Shown here piece after piece: positions 22,790 to 34,140 of a stretch of DNA of 64,000 nucleotides (positions are counted from its first letter, which is position 1; the number at the start of each line of letters is the position of its first letter). The stretch is from Acanthococcus lagerstroemiae (taxonomy: Eukaryota > Arthropoda > Insecta > Hemiptera > Eriococcidae), in contig CM063114.1 in the NCBI GenBank assembly GCA_031841125.1, positions 41,251,574-41,315,573 on the forward strand, written 5' to 3'. A model generated the notes under the pieces. The model did not search any database. It saw only the letters and a program-made list of their open reading frames with translations, and was not told where the DNA came from. The position numbers and the translations under genes are program-made.

Positions 22790-22837
22790 ATAGATACCGC
22801 CGGCAGTTTTAATAGATAAACATAGGAAATGCAAACT

Positions 22838-23062
22838 ACTCTCTTCTCCAATTTACTCTCAACCTGAGCCCTGGAATCCGCCCTTTCGAGCATTACTTCA
22901 GAGACATCGCGCGTCGGGGAGGCTGTCAGGGCTGTCTTAGCCCTCTTCTCATCTTGCCGAAAAATCGGCCTAGGTCGAAATGTAGCGAGGTGCTACGTGG
23001 GCTCGAATTCGGCACCTCCGGATTCCGAGTCCTGCGCGCTATACACTCGGCCAACCAGACCT
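22838..23062 (-). repeat. tRNA-derived SINE copy S4 (most complete head)
   Basis: Minus strand: GGTCTGGTTGGCCGAGTGTA, then GGACTCGGAATCCGGAGG (anticodon-arm-like), then the B-box GAATTCGAGCCC, then a body with CTCTGAAGTAATGCTCGAAA ending in an AT-rich tail. The tRNA-like part resembles a complete cloverleaf head and seems closest to the ancestral form. Confidence 0.8.
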
Positions 23063-23104
23063 CAAGAATTGTAAACTAGGTTTAATTCTTATTATAAAGA
23101 AAAA

Positions 23105-23360
23105 AAAATTAACTTATCCGGCAAATTGTCCACTATTAGGCTCCACAGTAGGGGAGCGAGTATTCCACCCCTGTGAACAGCCCCTAATGGCCGTTGCATG
23201 GATTTGTTCATTTTGGTAAATCTGGATCGTCCTGCCTTTCAGCATAGATACTATCATGCTTAATAAGCTTTCCTTTGCTTCTCTTTCGCTCAGGGATGTT
23301 TCTATGGATAAATATGATATGTCAGGAGGAAAAGGACTTGGGTACAAAAAAAAAAACAAA
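23105..23360 (-). pseudogene. Non-LTR RT palm fragment with RGC-QG motif
   Basis: Minus strand: SIETSLSEREAKESLLSM, IVSMLKGRTIQIYQNEQIHA and TAIRGCSQG, then after a frameshift GILAPLLWSLIVDNLP. RGCPQGGVLSPLLW is the signature of RT block B in R1/TRAS and related clades. Here P is replaced by S. It is only about 85 residues long and flanked by unrelated DNA. It is not clear whether it belongs to the same family as copies C1-C5. Confidence 0.7.
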
Positions 23361-23600
23361 ACATTTTTTGTACCCTATCAGTGAGTATAAGGAGTGGGTA
23401 CCGGCCTGGGTGGGACTGTGTGGTGGACAATTTGTTGTCCGCACTGTGGCTGTTCCTACCGGGGCTGGTTCCTGCTGAAAAGAATACATAGGATTGGACA
23501 TATAAATAGAATATACTAGGCTATATAGAGATAGATAGAGGTAAGACAGACATATCACCACATTACCCAGGAATAATTTCTGTGGTTTATAAGGTGACAT
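23361..23600. other. Spacer, unassigned
   Basis: It contains a short imperfect inverted word GGACAATTTGTTGTCC (about 23425). No protein family was recognised on either strand. Confidence 0.35.
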
Positions 23601-23606
23601 GAGGTA

Positions 23607-25612
23607 ATGTTTGATGCTGACTGTAAGTCTGTCCCTCAATTCAAAAATCCGAAGAAATCGCAATACCCCATATGGTATACATGTGATACTATACGCTCCA
23701 TCAAACTCAAAGAAAAAGCCAGAACGAAGTACAAAAATACCAATAATGAAAAACCAGACAACGCTACCGAGAATTACGGAAACAGAGTAAAAACATGATT
23801 AAACGAGATTACGAACTTCACACTAACAGTATGGAAAATAAAATATATGAAGACCCCAGATCCTTTTGGAAATTCATCAACTCGAAAAAAGCAAACACCT
23901 CCTCCTCCCCACTCTTTACGTACAACAATAAAAACTTGCCGAACCGCAGCAAATAGCAGAAGCATTCACCAACCACTTTGAGTCAGTATTCAATAATCCA
24001 AAGCAACAGCCATCAATTCTCTCGCAAAATGAAGTTCATAGTAATTGTCTGATAATTACATTGGGGAATATTACTGACAATGACGTAGAAAGAGTATTGA
24101 AATGCCTGAGACCGAAAAGAGCCATTGGACCGGATGGAATACCCCAGTATATTTATAAAGGATGCACTGAATTTTTGATTACCCCCCTGAAATACACTTT
24201 TAATCTTATTGTTCAAACCTGTAGAACCCCTCACAGATGGACAACATCATCAGTAACACCCGTACCTAAAACGGCAGGCACAAACAGTATCACTGACTCG
24301 AGACCATTTACAAATATGCCTGTTCCTAATAAAATTTTTGAAAAAATCATTTGTTTGAAAATATATTTCCAACTTCACAACTGCATAACTCACCAACAAC
24401 ATGGATTTGTAAGAGGTCGATCGATCGAGACAAATCTTGTAGAAAATTCACACATCACATTGCAAAAACCCTCGATGAGAGTTCCCAAACCCAAGTCGAT
24501 GTAATCTATACAGATTTTCGGAAAGCCTTTGACAAAGTCGACCACTCCATTCTCCTTCAAAAACTATCTAAATTTGGTTTGTCAAATTCACTTATACAAT
24601 TACTACAGAATCATCTTCAGCTGTCAAAACAATACGTGGTTTTTAGAGGCATGAAATCTCACACGTATAGATGTACATCAAGAGCCCCACAAGGAGGAAA
24701 CCTAGCTCCCTTCTTTTCGTCCTCTATATTAATGACATACCAGAACTACTACAATTTTCAAAATGTCTTCTATTTGCGGACGATTTAAAAATCTTTAAAA
24801 TCGTTAAAACTATACTAGACACACAGAACCTCATGCTGGACCTCAGTACTGTGGTGAATTGGAGTAAAGAAAATAACCTCCCACTGAATATTGAAAAATG
24901 TAAAGTGATCACTTTCACTCGTAAGAAAAATCCTATACATGCCGTATATGACATAGAGGGGAAAAAGCTGGAACGGGTAAACGAAATTCGCGATTTGGGG
25001 GTTCTCGTGGAAGGCAAACTGAATTACTCACAACACCTACAGAATACTATGACCAAAGCAAAACGAAATGCGGGGCTAGTAAAGCGGTTCGCCAATGTAT
25101 TCAAAAAGCCATCTGTTCTTCGACTTCTCTACCAATCTCTAGTACGCTCACATCTTGATTTCGCTAATGTCATCTGGGGTTCACTCACTAAAACAGAAGA
25201 AAATGCACTAGAATCAATTCAAAAAAGATTTCTTAGATTCCTCTATTACAAAGATTTTTCATATTACGATTTCTCGGTCACGTACCCAGAGCTTGTCTCC
25301 GGTTACGAAATTAATACATTGCGGATGAGGAGGAACCTATGTGCAGTAAAGCTCCTATACAGTATACTACGGGGACAAATAGACTCGCCATGTCTCCTAT
25401 CTAAAATCAACATCTACATACCACATCACATAAGCAGGCCCTAGGGTTTTTTTTCGGTCTCCAGGACAAGAACAAATATCTTCTCACCTTTGGAAAAAAG
25501 TATGAAACTCTATAACAAACTAGTCGAAATTAACAGCGAAATTGACATCTTCTTTGATACAAAACATAAATTTGAAGTAAAGGTAACGCAGGCTCTCGCA
25601 CAACTTTATTCA
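23607..25612 (+). pseudogene. CR1/L2-like non-LTR retrotransposon RT, largest coding relic
   Basis: About 2 kb of RT homology in four or more frames. From 24061 the frame reads NITDNDVERVLKCLRPKRAI, GPDGIPQYIYKGC and TSSVTPVPKTAGT, ending HGFVRGRSIETNLVE. The next frame (24504 on) has VIYTDFRKAFDKVDH, with the first catalytic D region, and APQGG. The third frame (24671-25444) has LFVLYINDIPELL, FADDLKIF (catalytic DD), NLPLNIEKCKVITFTRKKNP, IRDLGVLVEGKLNYSQH and SLVRSHLDFANVIW. The C-terminal tail continues past a stop at 25442. All key RT residues are visible, but frameshifts prevent expression. The 5' part (endonuclease) is absent. No RNase H was seen. Clade call is from motif style only. 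Confidence 0.85.
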
Positions 25613-25840
25613 TGATTAATAGGTACATACCTAAATATCTTAAGACTGCTCAACAAGTTCGTTTCAAAGGTCACGTGAAAGCAGGTTGATGGAGGTGGGG
25701 AGGGGAGGGGGTTAAGGCGGCGTCAATTATCGCAATTAATGGGGTTACTATTATTATTATTCTTATTGTTATTTTTATTATTAATATTATTATTTACTAC
25801 TTTTTTTGTCATTACTTTTATTATTATTATTATTATTATT
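25613..25840 (+). repeat. 3' UTR and (ATT)n microsatellite of the CR1/L2-like element
   Basis: A G-rich patch (GGAGGTGGGGAGGGGAGGGG) is followed from about 25748 by irregular ATT repeats, ending with ATTATTATTATTATTATTG and GAATTGAATTGAATTGAAT. Simple-repeat tails are typical of CR1/L2-type elements. The GAATT part probably belongs to the opposing element that follows. Confidence 0.55.
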
Positions 25841-26700
25841 GAATTGAATTGAATTGAATAACGTTTATTGATCATATACACATGCATAACAACGATTATG
25901 TACGTCACCCCTATGCGCTTAAGCGCGAGCGGGGTGAAGGAATAATAATGACATCATAAAGCATAGATCGACATGCGAAACAATAGAAATCTGTGGTAAT
26001 CAAAAATGAATAAGTAAATAGCAAGAAATACATCATAAGAGCGTAAGCGTAGATTTTGACATGCAAAACAATAGAAAAGTGTGGAATCAAAAATCAACAA
26101 GATTGTGAGAAATAAAAACTGAATAAATAAATACCCGCATATACGCAGCAGTAGGTAATAACAAGTACATAAATGGAAAATTTTCTAATTGTAAAAGTAA
26201 AAAGTGAAAATGAAGGGTAACTTGAGACAGCATGCTGTGTAAAGTAAAAAATAAAAAGTATAAAATAAATTAGTTAAACCGTGCAACAGGCCATATAAAC
26301 GAAGCAAAAGGCAAATAAATAGCTAACAAAAAGTAAAATAAACAAATAAAGCTGCAATAGCAATGAAAAGAATTTCAAATAAGTAGAATAAAAGTAGAAT
26401 AAAAAGAGAACACAGACAGCGGGAAAGTAACAAAAAATAACAATAAATATATAGGCCCTAAAAAGTAAATAACAAGACTAATAATGCACATAAACAACCA
26501 ACAGAGAAAAAATAATAAATAATCTGTAAGGCCAGAAGATCAACTGGTTCAAAGTGATAGGCAGAACACAGACAAAACAAATAAATTCAATGGACATGGA
26601 CAAACTAGAAAACGAGAAAACGAGAAAAAAACATAGAAAATAAAACACAAGCAAAAGTGCTGATTCACAGGATTACAGGCATACAACAAGAGCAACAATA
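25841..26700 (-). repeat. 3' UTR of a second LINE in opposite orientation
   Basis: On the minus strand a typical 3' end is seen: CACCCCGCTCGCGCTTAAGC (a GC hairpin), then GATCAATAAACG with an AATAAA signal, then a (TTCAA)n-like tail. The plus strand up to about 26680 is extremely A-rich and carries AAATAAATA-type words, consistent with a long T-rich UTR on the other strand. No RT is recognisable beyond it. Confidence 0.5.
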
Positions 26701-27160
26701 GGGACAAATAGAAAAGTTACCAGGGACACCCCGTCGGACCACTTCCATGAGCCTCTGGGTAGCCAACACGCATGAATCCGGCTCTGCGCTCGCTGCCGCC
26801 GCACCCAACCAACCCCCGCTGGCCAGCACACGACGGCAACTGCGCACGGCGTTGTCGCTGTGTCTACCAGCCTGTTCAATGTGACGCCGCCCTCGCCGGC
26901 GTTCATCCCCCAGCCCGCAGTTTAACTTCAATAGAAGGTAAGACGCTGCTGTCTGGGTCCCGTGCTGCGAGTGTAGCGAAATATTTTGCGTTCAAAGCAT
27001 TATTTCGTTTTTATCAACGGTTATTAAAATTTTTCATTAGAATGTGAATTTTCGTTGAATCTTATCAAATTGACCAGAGCTCATGGAAAATGGGGCGCAT
27101 TTCGCGTCCTCCATGCTCCAGGCAATCTTCCAGTGCACCCACCGCCCGCCGAGGCAGGAG
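26665..27160. other. GC-rich island, unrecognised
   Basis: This GC-rich island in an AT-rich neighbourhood has an 88-codon open frame (26665-26931, -) that continues into the UTR-like region. It could be the C-terminal coding end of the minus-strand LINE, but I recognise no motif. Confidence 0.3.
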
Positions 27161-27668
27161 CAGCAGACTAGATTATTATTATTATTATCTTTATGTTAGA
27201 TAGTGTTGCCCTACTATTGGCTGAAAAGCTGTTGGGCAGCACTTTAAATACACGCTGTAAAATAAAAATAGAATAAAATAATTAAAATGCATGCCCCTCA
27301 TCAGAGCCCCGCTCCAATAGTGGGAGGAGACGAGGAGGCCCCTTGGTATGGTCTTTCAATCGACCCGGGCTGACAAAACAAGAAAAAAAAAAAAAAAAAA
27401 AAAGGTTCACTGTCCAACATACCCTGTCCATAAGCACCTCCTTCATCATCTCCCAATTTATTCTGATTTGCGCGCGACTAGCTCCCGGCTCTGGCGCTGT
27501 GTCCTCTATGATACTTGCTCCCAGAAAGTGCGTGTCAATGGAGTGCCATATTGCCTCTCTCGGAACCCCTACGTTTAGATCTAATTTGTCTAGACTGATA
27601 TGTTCAACGGGCACCTTCAGTACCCGAATAAGGCGACAAAAGATCAGCAGGATGTGTCGGTTCGTCAA
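27160..27668 (-). other. Possible third LINE 3' part with open frame, unrecognised
   Basis: A 128-residue minus-strand frame (27282-27668) holds LIRVLKVPVEHISLDKLDLN and EPGASRAQIRINWEMM, broken by a poly(T)-encoded F run at about 27382-27404. Downstream lies TTTTCAGCCAATAGTAGGGC and an (ATA)n-like tail near 27165-27195, as at LINE 3' ends. No family could be named. It may be a retroelement C-terminus. Confidence 0.35.
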
Positions 27669-28770
27669 CCGATGAGCGGCTACCTCGACAATAGAGAATG
27701 CCCGTATTTGGGCTACGGTGACGAATCCTCTTCGAAAACGAAAAATTTAATTCGAGATCAAAAAGGGACGCCGAAAACATCATCTATGAGTGTTCGACAG
27801 TTCGACTAATTTGTACGACGGCTTCGAAATACTTTGACTTTCGCCGATGCAACTTCTACAACGCGTTTGCTGGCTGGACACTTTTCACGCGGACAATGCG
27901 ATGTAACACGGACGACAACACACGATTCGATTTTATCGATAATTAATTATTTAAATCGTCCGAAAAGCGTATTTTAAATAGGTTTCGATTTCTAAAACCT
28001 CGTAATATATCGCACACCTACGATACGCCCAGGCCCATCCCATACAGCACACAATTCAATTTACAACAGCCCAGGAATAATGGGATTAATGTTATTTCAA
28101 TGTGAAACGTTTTTAACCATCCTGTATCCGCCCAACCACGATAAACTTCGGGTATAGGCACACAATGCAATGCCCAAAACGATGTATACCTATATACCCA
28201 ACTTTAGGTACGTTATTATGTTCTTCTTCTCGTTGTATTCTTGTTCTGTCTCTCTCTCTCTCTCTGTCTTTTTTTTTTTTTTTTTTTGTGTTTGATCGGA
28301 TGAACGAACTCCTTCGCCGCGGTGACGCGACGTGCCTTGACGGTTGCTTCGTGTTTTGTAACATTGTCCAAATCCGCTGAAACGGAACGGATATCATTTC
28401 CTGACTCCGATGCAACGTTATACTTTACCCGATTCTCTCTCTTTTTAACCCCGGCAGCCCCGGCAAGCCCTGTACATCATTGGTCATTTTCTTATTTTTA
28501 AAACGCAGCGCCGCGCTGCGCTTTGAAAACGATGCTCGACCATTATATTAATTCGTTTTCTCACCTTTTGCCCCCTTTTGTCGCTACCTGCTACCTGTTA
28601 CACGCCGTGCCATGTCGTGGGAAAACGATACCACGCGATTTATGAAAATTGTAGTCGTAAATGAAGCGCGATGTACCGAAGAAACGCTTCCTAGATAGCA
28701 GGTGTGTGTGTCTGGAATGAACGAATACGACCGAATCAGCAGTTCACTGATGCTCTCAGTCATTCTCTCT
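27669..28770. other. Unassigned DNA with a CT/T microsatellite
   Basis: The stretch contains TCTCTCTCTCTCTCTCTGTC followed by about 19 T (28246-28287), and a short GC palindrome CAGCGCCGCGCTGCG near 28505. No gene is supported. Confidence 0.4.
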
Positions 28771-29424
28771 CCCCGCGTCCTGATGCCACAGTTTTCATCA
28801 GAGTGAACTCATGCCAGAATCAGCAACTTGAAAACCTACTATTTGACATCTATATCGCGTTTTATGATTGTATCAGTTGTCCGTCCCCTCCTCTCCCACC
28901 CCTAAGCGCTTGAATCTTCAGTTTACCGGGAAAATAAAGCGAATTCAGTGATCCCGGATATCCTAATATTAGACACCCAAATTGCATTTTTCGTCATTTT
29001 GACTCTCATCTCCTCCCCCTGGTACCACACTTTTCATCCGAGGTAAAACTAATGACAAAATCGAATCCAAACTACTATTTGAAATCTATATGTATATATC
29101 GTACTTTGTGATTGTATCAATTCTGATCCCTCCCTCCCCCCTCCCGATGCGCAATCAGTTACACGCGGAAAAGTTACCCATTTCAAACCCTTACCTTCAG
29201 ATTACCCAGAAACCTGTCAGTTACCCACAGATTACCCAAAAACCCGTCCATTACCCTTGGTTTCTCTTTAGTTACCAGGGTACCTGGCGGGATTTAGCGC
29301 ATTGGGCCTCTTCCTGGCGCCTGAATTTCTTCAGTTCTCGAAGAAATAACTGGCGTCGTGGCGTCGGAAACAAATTCAATGACCTCGATACATTTTCCGT
29401 CATTTTGACTCTAACTTCTTCACC
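28771..29424 (+). repeat. Repeat family E, tandem-like copies E1 and E2
   Basis: A unit of roughly 230 bp, with CATTTTGACTCTCATCTCC, TTTCATCCGAGGTAAAACTA, TTTGTGATTGTATCA and GAATCTTCAGTTTACC, occurs at about 28780-28995 and again at 28996-29400. The latter is split by a miniature element (29143-29306). A third copy lies at 32852-33015. Non-coding. Confidence 0.65.
29143..29306. mobile_element. Miniature inverted-repeat element F, copy F1
   Basis: The ends CCCGATGCGC (29143-29152) and GCGCATTGGG (29297-29306) are inverted repeats with one mismatch. Internal sequence is TTACCC-rich (CAGATTACCC repeats). It interrupts family E between CCTCCCCCCT and CCTCTTCCTG, where copy E3 reads straight through. 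CCT occurs on both sides and may be the target duplication. No coding capacity. Confidence 0.75.
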
Positions 29425-29704
29425 CAGGGGCGAAACTATTGAGGGGCTTGGACCCCCCCCTCCCCAAAAAAAATAATTTGACAGTCGGCAAATTAAGGAA
29501 CTGTTCGTTTGAACTTTTCATTTTTTATGAATGTCTATTTGTTTGTTTGTATTTTTTTTCTTCAATTGAAAAATATTTCGATGAAAAAACCGGCAAATTT
29601 ATAATTTTTTTAAATTTTGTCAGCGAGTTCTTAGTTAAGAAAAATATTTGTCGGCAAATTTTTCTTCTCCACCTCCCCAAACTGAAAGTCAAATTTCGTT
29701 TCTG
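29425..29704. mobile_element. hAT-like miniature element D, stand-alone copy
   Basis: Left end CAGGGGCGAAACT. Right end, read on the minus strand, CAGAAACGAAATT. Inside are CAGTCGGCAAATTAAGGAAC and CAAACTGAAAGTCAAATTTC, shared with 17.6, 32.6 and 48.7 kb. The 8 bp before it, TCTTCACC (29417-29424), equal the 8 bp after the D copy at 32843. This suggests an ancestral 8-bp target duplication in repeat E. Confidence 0.65.
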
Positions 29705-30465
29705 AAAACGGATGAATACCCTGGACTCCTGTCAGAGGCTAGTCTGTCAAAAGTCGAAGGTTTCAAGCTGAGTATCGAACATTATCTGAAAGGTTGAAAC
29801 AAAGCTGAAATATGGAAGACATTTCGAAAATCTGAAAGTCGGTAGCAAACACTGAATTTCGAATTTCAATGACTATTCTCTTTTCACTGGATTTTCTGTT
29901 TGACCTAGAGCCTAAAATTTGAGAAAGTTGGACATTTTATTAAATTCTGAAAGTTGAAAGCAAAAGACTTATTTTCCAGTGTCACAAGTTGAGTCCGATA
30001 GCAAATTTACGGACTTTGGTCCTGGTGAATATAGGAGGAAAATTTAGTCTAAAACAAAAGTCAAAACTCCATGTTTTTTTGTTTTTTTTTATTTTATTGG
30101 AACCGACTTAGGAGACAAATCAGAGGAAATTCAGAAAGACATATCACCAAGAGTAAATAACGACCGCCTTAAAGTGTAAAGGAAGTTGTGTGTTCCTCTC
30201 AAGTATTTCTAACATCCTTCCAGCTTACCCTCCTAGATTAGGGTGTGCTCATGTGCGCAAATGTAAGTGCTCGGGGGACGAAAAATTGAAAACGAATAAA
30301 GTGGGATTTATTTTACGTATATTTTTGGGGGAGATAAAAAAAATTAGCACATAGCGGCCAATTAGGTAAATCCGGCCTTGTTAGTGAATAAAAACACTGA
30401 CCGTCAATTTTTATACAAACTGTAAAATGATAATCCCCACAACCATTTTTATTCCAAAGTCCGAT
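29705..30465. other. Unassigned spacer
   Basis: No gene. Clauses such as AAGTTGAAAGCAAAAG and CTGAAAGTCGGTAGCAAA recur locally with low similarity. Confidence 0.3.
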
Positions 30466-31726
30466 CAACGTGGGACAAACTGGGGTCTTCAAAAGGCAAA
30501 TAGAGATGCTGAATTGAGGAATGCATTCACTCTCACTTTCCTTTTTTTTTTTTTTTTTTTTTCGCAAAGAATGAAGATGAGCCCATTCTGAATGGGAAAA
30601 GAATGAAAGTTTTTTCCTTAATTTGGCATCTCTGACGGCAAGGTCTCGTTTCTTTTCCGGTAAAAAAAAAATCCCTCCCATTAAGCAAGACCGGATCTAA
30701 ACTCGAAATTTTTTATGGAAAGATCACTGAAATAGGAGTTTTTGGGTTGTTCATTCCGAAAATTTCACCAGAAGATTCTTCTTTAAACCCTGAATTGACT
30801 TTCAGAGTCCTCTATTCTCGGAAAATTGAGTAACGAATCAAAATAAAAGCAGTTTTTCGCTTCGCTGAATTCGAAAGCTTCTATGAGCTTTCTTATTAAA
30901 CTGCGATTTGGGCCTCAAAATTCAAAATTGATTTTTGGGAAATCGATAAAGTATTAGAATTTTCTGAGTGACTGAATTCGAAAATTTCTTGAGACTCCTC
31001 TCGGATTCTCGATTTAGGCTTTAGAAGACAAAGCTGGTCTCCAGAAGTGATAAAAATTGACTTCCCAGTAACCGAATCAGAGGGTCGCCTAATTTGGAAA
31101 TTCCATCAACGCGATAAATTTTTGATATTGACTCTCGGGTAGGCCCCAAACATCAAAATGAGAGTCGAAATTGAACGAACTTGATTTAATCTTTCAATAT
31201 TTTCATAACCATCAAATTACCAAAATTCAAATTGGAGGAAAAATTTCAAAATTATCCTAGTATGAGTTATTATAAGGGGAACATTCAAGTCTTTAAAAAT
31301 CAAAAACTGTAAAATTGAACCAAAATTAGGAATTCAAGATTGATTTTTCAGAAATCGAATAAAGTATTAGAGAATTTTCTGGGTTGCTGAATTCGAAAAT
31401 TTCTTCAGATTCCTTTTGGATTCCCGATTTAGGCTTCAGAAGCCAAAACTGGTCTCCAGTAGTGATTACAATTGACTTCCCGGTAACCGAATCAAATATA
31501 TCAAAGGTCCAAGGTTCATACTAAATTTGTAACAGCCTCCTCCCCCACCACAAACAAGAACATGGAAATTAAACAACTTTCACTGCGATAGTTCAATCAT
31601 TTTTTATAAAATCATATGCTGCTTTTGAAAATTCGGCATTTGACGATTTAACCCTTTCTCAAGAGATTAGGATGTTAGTAATGACGGCGATATTTAGCAG
31701 TTTGAAAAACAGTCTGTTAATTTGAA
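30466..31726 (+). repeat. Dispersed repeat family B, copy B2 (left part)
   Basis: The longest B copy. From GGACAAACTGGGGTCTTCAA it matches the inverted copy B3, then both B1 and B3. Internal degenerate units share GCTGAATTCGAAA-like cores (30855, 30972, 31386). At about 31333-31498 a block already seen at 30925-31078 (AATCGATAAAGTATTAGAA-like to CCGAATCA) is repeated, replacing sequence present in B1. This is an internal duplication. It is interrupted at about 31727 by the next feature. Confidence 0.8.
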
Positions 31727-32213
31727 TTTGCGGCGCTCTCCACCGCGATCGACTTTTTTAAGGTTCGCGAATTCTTTTGTAAATAGTTTTTTATTGTATA
31801 TATCTTACCTGTCCTGCCAAGTCAGTTTTCCTACGAACACCTATGCCTTTTTTACCTGTGCAGCATCTCTAACCGAATCGCTTCTTTCTTTCTTTTCCAG
31901 GAATCTTTTCCTTTTTCCTTTCTTGTCCTCGTGCTCTTCTTTCACCCTCGTATTTTTTAAACCTATTTGTCTGGCTAGGCAGTGACTCGATGTTCGCGGA
32001 TCAACCTTCATCTGGAGTCGTCTTCTGGAGTCTTCTTCTGATGTCGTCTTTTGGAGTTATCTCATATACTCTCGCTTTCGCTATTCTCCGATACATTTCT
32101 CCGCTCGCTTTTTCAAAAATCAGTGTAAATATACTTCTGAACACACCGACTGGAACTTCTTTTTTTTGAATGGTGATAACGCTCTCGTGTTGTAGCCTAC
32201 AACGCGCTACAAA
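31727..32213. mobile_element. Insertion of about 487 bp in repeat B2, unclassified
   Basis: Copy B1 reads TTTGAATTTAAGATCG without interruption, while here about 487 bp separate TTTGAATTT from AAATTTAAGATCG. The ends TTTGCGGCGC and GCGCTACAAA are near-inverted repeats and ATTT flanks both sides, suggesting a small DNA element. The minus strand holds a 78-codon frame (32001-32237) with VPVGVFRSIFTLIFEKASGE, which I do not recognise. Confidence 0.6.
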
Positions 32214-32843
32214 TTTAAGATCGTAAGAGCTCTCCACTTCAATAGTATACTCGATTTGTAAAAACTAATTAGCGCTGGTCCATTTCGATTTATGGGGTCT
32301 TTTAAGCTTGAATCAGATTCAAAATTTAGCGCATGTTCGAATCCAACTACCCTTAAGGTCAGTAGTTAATGTCGATAGTCTATCCACTTTGGGATTCCAT
32401 TCTGAGTTCTGGAGTCTAGGGACGTACCGAAGAGTTTTTCCTGAGGGAGAGGAGGGACTGGGGTTAAAAATTGTGAAAATACCAACTGAATCAACTCAAA
32501 ATTCCCAAGTATGAAAGCAAAAAAAGACTTTTGACCTGTTGGATTTTTCCAACTTGCCGGACTGAAATGGTAAATTTTCCCGTTGCCCCCTGCCCCCTTA
32601 TCGGTACGTCCCTGCCCCCAATAATTTAGCAGTTGGCAAATTTTGGAACTGTTCATTTGAATATTTTATTTTCTAAGAACGTTTGTTTGTTTTCTTTTTC
32701 AATTAAAAATATTTTAATTAAAAAATCGGAAAATTAAAAAAAATGTAGTCGGCAAATTTTTGGTTAAGAAAAAATATTTCTCGGCAAATTTTCCTTCTCA
32801 CCCCCCCCCCCCCCCTCCAACTGGAAGTCAAGTTTCGTCTCTG
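32214..32843 (+). repeat. Repeat family B copy B2 (right part) with elements J and D
   Basis: It continues B2 and preserves the uninterrupted site TGGGGTCTTTTAAGCTTG (32293-32310), where copy B1 received insert C3. About 32418-32612 is bounded by AGGGACGTACCGA and CGGTACGTCCCTG (element J). D-type sequence follows to 32843, with a poly(C) run at 32801-32815. Confidence 0.75.
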
Positions 32844-32851
32844 TCTTCACC

Positions 32852-33015
32852 TGTCACAGTTTTCACCCGAGGGTATAACTAATGCCAAAACTGAATTCAA
32901 CAACCTTAATAACCTAATATGTATTTGATATCCACCATCGCATTTCATGATTTATCAGTTGTGAACTCCCTACTCTTCCTGCCACTAGCGCCTGAATCTT
33001 CAATTTACGGAAAAA
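32852..33015 (+). repeat. Repeat family E, copy E3 (uninterrupted)
   Basis: TGTCACAGTTTTCACCCGAG to GCGCCTGAATCTTCAATTTA matches E1 and E2 and shows the state without insert F1. It is preceded by TCTTCACC (32844-32851), the putative duplication flanking element D. Confidence 0.65.
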
Positions 33016-34132
33016 CCTAACATCGAAAACGAAGCTACGTGATGACGTCATCTCATCTGAGGTGCTCATGTATAACATCATCATCAGTTTCCAAACGTAC
33101 TTTTGGCTAGCAATGATGTTATTTTACGAAATGTAAAATAACATCGATATCTGGATCAGCGTCAGGGGAGCGCAGCGGCCAGGGGGCGAAGCTCCCTATT
33201 TATTTTAAACCAAATATTTTTCGCTGCCTCCAAGAAAAACTTCGGGATCAGAATCAAGCTAAATAGCCCAGCTGGATAGAGAAGCAGCCAAGTTAGGACA
33301 GACAGACGGACAGGCGGACAAAGAGAAAGCGAGGGCGTCGGCTGAGATATAAAGCGGCCTCGGATGAAGCCTCTGGTTCTCCTTTAAAACTCTGTGTGAT
33401 TTTGAAATTATCTACAAGTCTCCTCTCCTCTTCCGGGAAACGTTGATTGTCTTCGGTTTCCGAAACATTCTTACTTCGGTATTGATCAAACTTTCCGTAA
33501 TGACTTCCTGTATTCTATTTAATCAATATCAAAAGCGCGCGTACCTCGCATGAGTAACATTTCTTTCGTTACGCTGCCCGACTGCCCTTTCAGCAGAAAA
33601 GGCATGGCAAGCAGGAAAGAAATTATTGCCATCAGTATCGTGGAAGTCATGTCCTATGTGCGAGCGCCGCAGTGGTTACTCGACGCTTTCCACAGTTTAC
33701 GAATATTCATTTTCTACTCTTGGTCAGTGTTGCCATGAAGATTTCTTCTCAAAGTTGAGAGTTTTCCAAGTGCCTTACTAAACACGAGGATATTTTGGAG
33801 GATTTTATTATTTTGAGGATTTTTTGAAGATTAATTCGATTAAATGCAAAACACTGACGAAAATCTTGTTCAGTGTTCCTATTCTAAGGATAAGTATTTG
33901 TTGCCTTAGCAGCTTGGTATTGGAAAGTGGCCTAAATGGAGTATACAATTTTGGGAAACGAAGTAAAAATGATAACAGTTTGATATTTTAAGGTTGTTGC
34001 GGCATGTATTAATGTTGATTCTTCGTTGCTATATTGCTTATAAGATTTTCGTGAATAATTGAAATACCGATGGTGGAAAAATGCAAGGTTCAAACCTGGT
34101 TGTAACCTTCGTTTAAACTGTCCCGGAAAAGA
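33016..34132. other. Unassigned DNA with a perfect 13-bp hairpin
   Basis: GATGTTATTTTAC (33115-33127) and GTAAAATAACATC (33133-33145) form a perfect stem with a 5-nt loop. Further on is an ACAGACAGACGGACAGGCGG patch (33298). No gene is supported. Confidence 0.45.
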
Positions 34133-34140
34133 GACCTACA

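Noticed and set aside
27282..27668. 128-codon minus-strand frame considered as a host gene
   Set aside because: It includes a homopolymer-encoded phenylalanine run and ends near a LINE-like 3' tail. No family recognised, so it is listed only as an unclassified retroelement-like frame.
33289..33330. ACAGACAGACGGACAGGCGG patch considered as a satellite
   Set aside because: Too short, and not repeated elsewhere in the window.
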